From NCBI GenBank assembly GCA_007449985.2, contig VIIQ02000071.1, forward strand, positions 372,001 to 436,000: a stretch of 64,000 nucleotides of DNA, written 5' to 3'. This document shows positions 58,175 through 64,000 of this stretch, piece after piece (the first letter of the stretch is position 1; each line of letters opens with the position of its first letter). A program made the position numbers and the translations under genes. Source of the DNA: Desmodesmus armatus. Taxonomy: Eukaryota; Chlorophyta; Chlorophyceae; Sphaeropleales; Scenedesmaceae. Under the pieces are notes generated by a model. That model saw only the letters and a program-made list of their open reading frames with translations. It did no database searches and was not told the origin of the DNA.

Positions 58175-61168
58175 TGCTTGCTGTGCGGCTAGCCTGCCCA
58201 GCGGTTGGGTGCAGTCAGCGCGCGCAGTACACTGCTGCAGTCACGGTTAGGGGTATTAGCAGCACATGCGCATGTGGCGCTGCTGCTACGTCTGTCTCTG
58301 TCAGCGGAAGTTGCTCCTTCCCTGCTGCTGCTGCATGTCAGCAGTATTGTGCCGCAACAGTGGTGTAGCACTGTAGCGCTACGCACACGTGGAGTGGCGT
58401 GCTGTGGCTGGCTGGGTGTTCCACTCAGTCACACTGGTTTCTGCAATTTCCAGTTGGGTAGGGGTAAGCACCGCAATACCGCATTGTTGGAAACGTGTTA
58501 GAGCACCTGTGTTGTCGGTTGTGGGTGTTGCACCCACCTTGGTATGGCGTTTGGCATATTCCGGCGGCTGGGGTTACACAGCATACTGAGTCAACAGCCC
58601 TCCTGTCTTGTGCATTCAAGGCTGCTTGGGTGTGCATTGGCGGGTGCAGTGCTGTGTGCTGGCAGCGTGTTTGGCATGGCACTGTTGTTGCTTGGGGAAC
58701 TCCCCTCTGCTTCATTGTTGGGATGCCTTGAAAGCCACTCATTCTCTGTTGGCATAGCATAGCAATCCTGCCATACCTCCGACTGTGGGCCCCAGCGGCT
58801 GTCTTTTGATGAAGGCAGCTCACTATTGTGCAGCATAGCTAGTTTGGCACTGCTGGCAGCAGCACTGTGAAGATTGTGCATTCACCACTACTCATGACTG
58901 TGGGCCAGAACTGCTGGCAGTTGCTGTTATACTGTGTGACACGGGGAGCAGTCAATAGTGTCTTGCAGCAGGGTACAATCATCTGAGAGGCCGTGACTGC
59001 TGCTGAGGACCTAAGACACTGGACAAGGTCCCACCTCTTGTTGGACGGTGGTCATTGGGTCTGTAGGACTGACTGGCCAACGCGTTCGTATCGTGTCACT
59101 GTGCTGCTCAGAGTGATGACTACGGCACATCCCTCTGTGTGCACGGGTTTAGGGTTTAAGGTTAGGGTGAGGGTTGGGGTTTAGCCCCAACCCCGCCTGG
59201 AAGCTTCAGGTGTGCACGGTGGCGGTGATTGATCAGCGGCGTCTCTCTGCTCCTCAACCTGCAAGCAAGGGCCACGCATTTCTTGCTCTGGGGAGTGAGA
59301 ACAGTTGCCGCGGGCGGAAGATTTTTGGTGCAGTCAGCATACGCATCTGCACCTCAAGCTATATTGCCAGAAAAGTTGTGTTAGTTGGCCCCATGACAGG
59401 GACTCTTGGAGGGCGTACCTATCTTATTTGTTGCAGCGAGGCTGCCAGAGCCGGGCAGCAGTGATGCAACCCCAGCCCTGGGGGGACATGATGTCAGGTG
59501 CATCCGCTGAACAAGTGCTGGGCATGACCACTTCCATTGGTTGTGGGCTGTCTTTGCAGGATTTGGTTTGTTGCCAACTGGGTGCAGTTGCAGTTGCAGT
59601 CCATGCGCGCGAGCAGCAAAATTGTGAACAGTTCTTGCAGTGGCATGTGTTTGATTGCTCATGGTACTACTGTTCACTGCCAGCCAGCTTATGGGAATTG
59701 ATCTGCTCTGTGTGTTACACGCACACACTGTACAACTCACTGCCTCTGCAGCTGCACTTTGCAGCTCACACCGCCATGCACATGAGCATGATCGCCCAGC
59801 CGTGAAAGCTGTGTAGTACACGAATAACCATGCCCCCAGGCAACAAATGGCCCAGTGACTGCGCTGAAGCTGCAGCTGTGGCTTTCGGCCAGACCAGAAC
59901 ACCTACACAGTAGGGGTACACTGATGGTCACTGGACCTACCGATCAGCCAAGCAGCCTGCACCACCACCATCCCTGCATGTACATACGATGCAGAACCTT
60001 TGCAGGCCCAAACTTAGCCAGTGGTTGCCTTGAGCCCTGCTGCAACATGCCATGTGACTGCGACTCTCGAGTGCACATTGCAAACCACAGTGTGCAGGTA
60101 CCACCCACACAACCCCACGTGCCCCCCCTTCCCCAACCCGCCCCACCCCCCCCCCTTGCCGGACACTGATCTGATGCTGTAAGATCAACTGGCCAGTGGA
60201 CCACAGATCAGACAGAAGACGACTAATTACCCAGCCCACATCATCCACATCATCCACAAGTGATGTTCATCCCCGCACTGGCAGTGGATGCACCCTTGCA
60301 GCAAGCAAAATCAGCACTCACAACCCCCATTCGCGCCTCGGCAGCTGCAACACAACTTTGCAAGAGCTGTACAAAAAGCAGACAAATCTGGGCTTCTGCC
60401 GCTGCATATGATATGGCCTTTCCAGTCCTTTTGCCAACACCGTCGACCATGCAACAACAGCTGGGTGGGGATCATGCCAGGCAGCTGCCTGCGACAGTAC
60501 CAACGCTGCACCTTCACTGCATGCACTACAGCTGCACGGTGCAGCAGAGAGCCACTGGGCTCTGACACACCATGAAGAAGCTGGCCAATTTTTCAGCTAA
60601 CAGCATGACAAAAATTGCCAGCAAGCTGGCACACACCTGCAGACAATGTTTATTGCTCAAACCTGCAGGCAAACCTGGTCTACTACTACACCAACTGACT
60701 CAACTCGGAAAAAACACGTCCCTGCCAAGACCCTGAACACTGCTGGGGCTCCTGGACTCCCAATTTCAGCCTGCATCGGATGCACCCACCACCTGCCACT
60801 GGGCAGGCTGGCCACGTGGCCCAACTGAGCAACTACTGTGCACCAACTTTGCACAGGATAAATCAGAGTAACGCACAGTGTGTAGCAGCTGTATCAGCAA
60901 ACTGTGACAGTGCAACTAGCAAAGGAAACGGCCATCGCTGCAATGCCTGGTAATCAGGCAGATGGAATGGGTCCCTCCGCTGCTGAATAGTAATCATCAC
61001 CAGCAGGGAATGAGACATCTCCCAACATAATGCCTCACTGCCACTAGCAAAACAGATACCCGGCGGCACATGAGCTGCACACCCAAACTGAGCAAAGAGG
61101 ATTACGGCATGATCTGAGGAATTGCGTAAAGACATCACTGCCTATGCCTCATACTGTAACATGACAAT
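58175..61168. other. 3-kb stretch with no supportable gene
   Basis: Apart from the telomere-like tract at 59148-59185, only random-looking open frames are present on both strands. Confidence 0.5.
59148..59185 (+). repeat. Interstitial telomere-like tract
   Basis: The tract reads gggtttagggtttaaggtta and then gggtgagggttggggtttag. It is two to three plant-type TTTAGGG units followed by degenerate ones, ending in an inverted partner (ccccaaccccg). Confidence 0.8.
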
Positions 61169-62596
61169 TTAAGGAGCATCCTCCAGAGGGTCGGTGGTGT
61201 CATCCACAGGACCCTGAGGGTTAGCAGGTGTTGCCATGAGGGCAACCAGCGCAGCAGCAACAGGCTCCTGTGCTGCAGCTGGCACAGCCTCTGCCACGGA
61301 AGCAGCAGTAGCAGAGGGCTCCACAGGAGTGTTGGCAACAATAACAGCATCGGAAACAACTGCAGAATCCTCTGCAATATCCTGTCCTGCAGCGTCGGCA
61401 TTGACGGACAAGGCGTTGACTTCATTGTATGTCAGCTTGCACTTAGCGATGTCGTCGCGAGCGTACCCGGCAGCCGCGGCAATATCAAAGATGGCCATGA
61501 CCGCCTGCTTGTATATCTTCTTCACCACCCTACCCTTCTCGAAGGCAGCGGCCTTCCACACGGCAGGGTCAAGCAGTGCTTCAACAGCCTGCAACTTGCC
61601 CTTGGGAACATTCATGGAAGCAAGGGCGGGCTGGGCCATGCGCCAGTGGGCGTGCGCCTCGGCCTGCAGGAGAAGCCGATATGAACCCAAGTCATGATGG
61701 CATGACTGCAACATGTGCTTTCGAGAAGCTTACGCCGCATGCATGCCCTGCTGCAAGGATGATGTGCTGGTGTCAAATGGCATGCGATCCGACCATAGTA
61801 TGGTATGCAGTTCTGTGGACAGGCCGCCTGGCACATGCCTTGATGAGCTGAACAAGTGACTCATGATGCCACATGAGCTGCACAAGTGCCACTTGAGTCA
61901 GTGACTCATGATGTCATCACTGCCTGGTCACGCGGCGCGCAAGGCTTACCGCAAACTCCGCAGGCTGGCATGACTTGTAGGTGGTGGTGCACGGTGCAGC
62001 TTTGGATTCACCAGCGTTGTAGACGGCCGCCAGGGTCAATTGAAGCTGCGAGGCGTTCAAGTCAATGGGGTTGTGTGAGAATGATGGTCGACAAAGATAA
62101 ACATCTCTCAGAGGCGGTGCCACAGGCTCACGGTGAGGCGTCAGGGGCTGCAAGCTAGTTGCACATTTGTGCAACCGTTCCAGCCACACACATGCACAGA
62201 ACTGTTTGCTGACACCACGCAGTGCGCTTGTTCGAATCAAAGCATTCCTCTTCTGTCAGAAGTCCCCAGACGGCTACAGCCTTGGGTTGTGGCCAGGCAA
62301 TGCCTTGACCCAGCAGGTCAATGCTGCACGCATCATGCATAAGACATGCCGTAAGCCTCCAAAGCTAAACCAGCAGCTCCAGTCCCATGCCGCACAGTAG
62401 GTTCCTTGTTCATGCAACCACATCATCCCACCTACCTGGTTGACGTTGACAATCTTGAGGGCCTCCAGGCGGAGGGCCAGCAGCTGTGCAGGGTTGACGG
62501 TAGTGGGTACTGCGCCAGTAGTAGGGTGCACAAACAGGTTCTGAATCTTCTTGGCGTTTGCCAGGAAGTTCAAGTTCACGATGGAGGTCACAACCT

Positions 62597-62632
<36 letters not shown>

Positions 62633-64000
62633 ATCGAAGGTGCACCATGAGACACACTTGAGTCTTCAAGACCAAGTTGGTGTTCATGCCATGAACATGG
62701 TGCATCACGTCCAAGGCAACATGCCATGCTTGCGGCTTCACCAGCATGCATGGATGGTTGCCCTGGTAGGAAGCCTGGCAAGTAACAGCGTTGCCTGGCA
62801 AGTAGTGCATCACGACACTGTTGGAGTCTTTGAGCAAAGCCAAAGAACCAGTTGCCCAGCAAAGGTGTCATCTGGCCGCCAGTTGCCCGAAGCCACGTGT
62901 GTACACTGACTTAGACCGCATGTCATTCGTTCGTAAAACAACCCGGCAGTGCTGCAACGGGGTCATGCTGAGTCAGCGCGTCTGTGTTTCAACTTGGTGA
63001 TGCCCCCTTTCCCCTACTAGAAGCTGTCACCGGTGCCACTGTGCAGTGTCGTGACCTACCGGGTTTTTGCCCTTCCTGAGGTTGGCTGTTGTGCAGAAGA
63101 GGTCAGCCACCTTCTCAGACACTTCCCAGGGTGTGACATCAGCAGCAACACGCACGGTGTTCTTCTCAGTGGAAGCGGGAGTCACGCCCGTGTAGCAGCC
63201 AACACCATGGTCGGTCTCACCTGGTGGGGCAGCAGGCGGGGCGTGCACAGGGTCAGGGGAAGCAGCCATGCACTGCAGAATGTGCTATCGTACTGACATA
63301 CACTCTGTGAGGCCTGACCCTGCCACATCTGATGACGCACACGCCTTGTGCGCGCAGTAGGCACTAAAGGACATGCGGCACATCACTGGCTGTCATGCTT
63401 TGTGTGTTGTGAGGCGCAGGCCTAGCGAAGTACCCGCACCCCATTGGTAATAGCAGCTGATCAGTGATCAGAGGGGTGTCGGCAGCAGACAATGTTGGCA
63501 GCAGTCCCAGCAATCGAGACTTACTGTGTCCTTGCCTGACGGCTGCAGGGTTTGCCATGAGTGCTGTGTAGCCTGCATCCAGCTCGTGGTGCCAGTACAG
63601 GGTGAGGTAGAAGGTGAGGTAGGCCTTCAGCATGGGGGAGCGGTAGGCAGCAAAGCGCCCGGTAGGGGCCCAGTCACCCTTGGCGGCCAGGGACTCACTG
63701 CAGGCAGCAGCATGGAAGGGGGGGGGGGGGGGGGGCGCAGGGGGGGGGGGGGCAGGAAGCTTATGGGCGCAGAAATTCGATGGTCTCCCAGTGCCATTTG
63801 CGTGATGAACCTGTGTCATGCTGCATCAGGCAACCTTATTGCAGCAAACCCAGCGCACAGCGTTCAAGCAGCAGTGGAACAAGTACACATGTGCACAAAT
63901 TCTTTTGCAGTCATACACGCTTTGTTGTGTGCGGAGAGCCATGCGGGGGGGGGGGGGAGGGGGGGGGGGTTACCTCACCTGATGACCTTGTCTAGGTATG
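61169..64000 (-). CDS. Unknown protein, 3' part (5' end outside the window)
   Basis: Exons, high to low: a possible one near 63975-64000, then 63697-63525, 63220-63060, 62594-62436, 62147-61950, 61663-61169; the last five join in phase. Residues include GDWAPTGRFAAYRSPMLKAY, FYLTLYWHHELDAGYTALMA, TPWEVSEKVADLFCTTANLR, VNLNFLANAKKIQNLFVHPT, NPIDLNASQLQLTLAAVYNA, MNVPKGKLQAVEALLDPAVW and KKIYKQAVMAIFDIAAAAGY. The C-terminal 70 residues are Ala/Val/Glu-rich low-complexity, ending DDTTDPLEDAP. It is largely helical and soluble, with no visible membrane segment. I do not recognise the family. Conservation of splice phase over five exons shows it is a real gene. Confidence 0.7.
62599..62631 (+). 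repeat. (CAG)n microsatellite
   Basis: Eleven CAG units lie directly upstream (minus sense) of the exon at 62436-62594. On the gene strand this is (CTG)n ending in the ctgcag acceptor. Confidence 0.9.

Noticed and set aside
1..64000. tRNA, rRNA, riboswitch or viral genes
   Set aside because: No cloverleaf A/B boxes, rRNA cores or viral motifs were recognised by eye; a tRNAscan/Infernal run could still find small RNAs.

Overview
This is a eukaryotic nuclear window. The genes are split into many small exons by short GT-AG introns, usually of 100 to 500 bases, with TGCAG-type acceptors. The sequence is rich in CAG/TGCA and in homopolymer G/C tracts. Together with glutamine/alanine runs, extracellular Cys-rich and Ser-Pro-rich proteins, and organellar GUF1 and fermentative D-lactate dehydrogenase genes, this points to a green alga. 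Chlamydomonadales is my best guess, with moderate confidence, and I cannot name a genus. No rRNA, tRNA, CRISPR array or bacterial operon was seen.

Layout. 1.2-14.2 kb (-): one very large gene for a single-pass surface glycoprotein, with eight ~165-residue Cys-rich repeats, a REJ/PKD-like beta-sandwich region, a 12-residue N-glycosylation repeat, a helical stalk, one membrane helix and a short tail. 14.2-14.8 kb: a 63-bp minisatellite (10 copies). 14.8-15.5 kb (+): a leucine-rich-repeat fragment. 15.5-20.6 kb: no supportable gene. 20.6-25.7 kb (-): D-lactate dehydrogenase, nine exons, with one frame break. 27.0-30.8 kb (+): an unknown small membrane protein. 31.7-35.2 and 35.9-41.0 kb (+): a tandem duplicated pair of arrestin-fold genes, each with a myristoylation-type start and a Gln/Tyr/Pro-rich tail; the second copy carries an antisense, 5'-truncated LINE in its last intron. 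42.1-51.2 kb (-): complete mitochondrial-type GUF1 (EF4/LepA), 16 exons, with an unusual intron full of copies of the following exon and a 59-bp-arm hairpin. 51.5-55.0 kb (+): a secreted beta-propeller glycosidase-like protein, divergent from GUF1. 56.9-58.2 kb (+): a BTB-like protein. 61.2-64.0 kb (-): an unknown protein, cut by the window edge.

The genes do not form a pathway; this is ordinary algal gene order. The most unusual points are the architecture of the large surface protein, the exon-derived array in GUF1 intron 11, the duplicated arrestins with one perfectly identical exon, and a recurring class of single-base deletions that break otherwise conserved reading frames. The last may be residual assembly error rather than biology. 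Exon limits were read by eye from splice consensus, frame continuity and family similarity; where a boundary is uncertain the entry says so.
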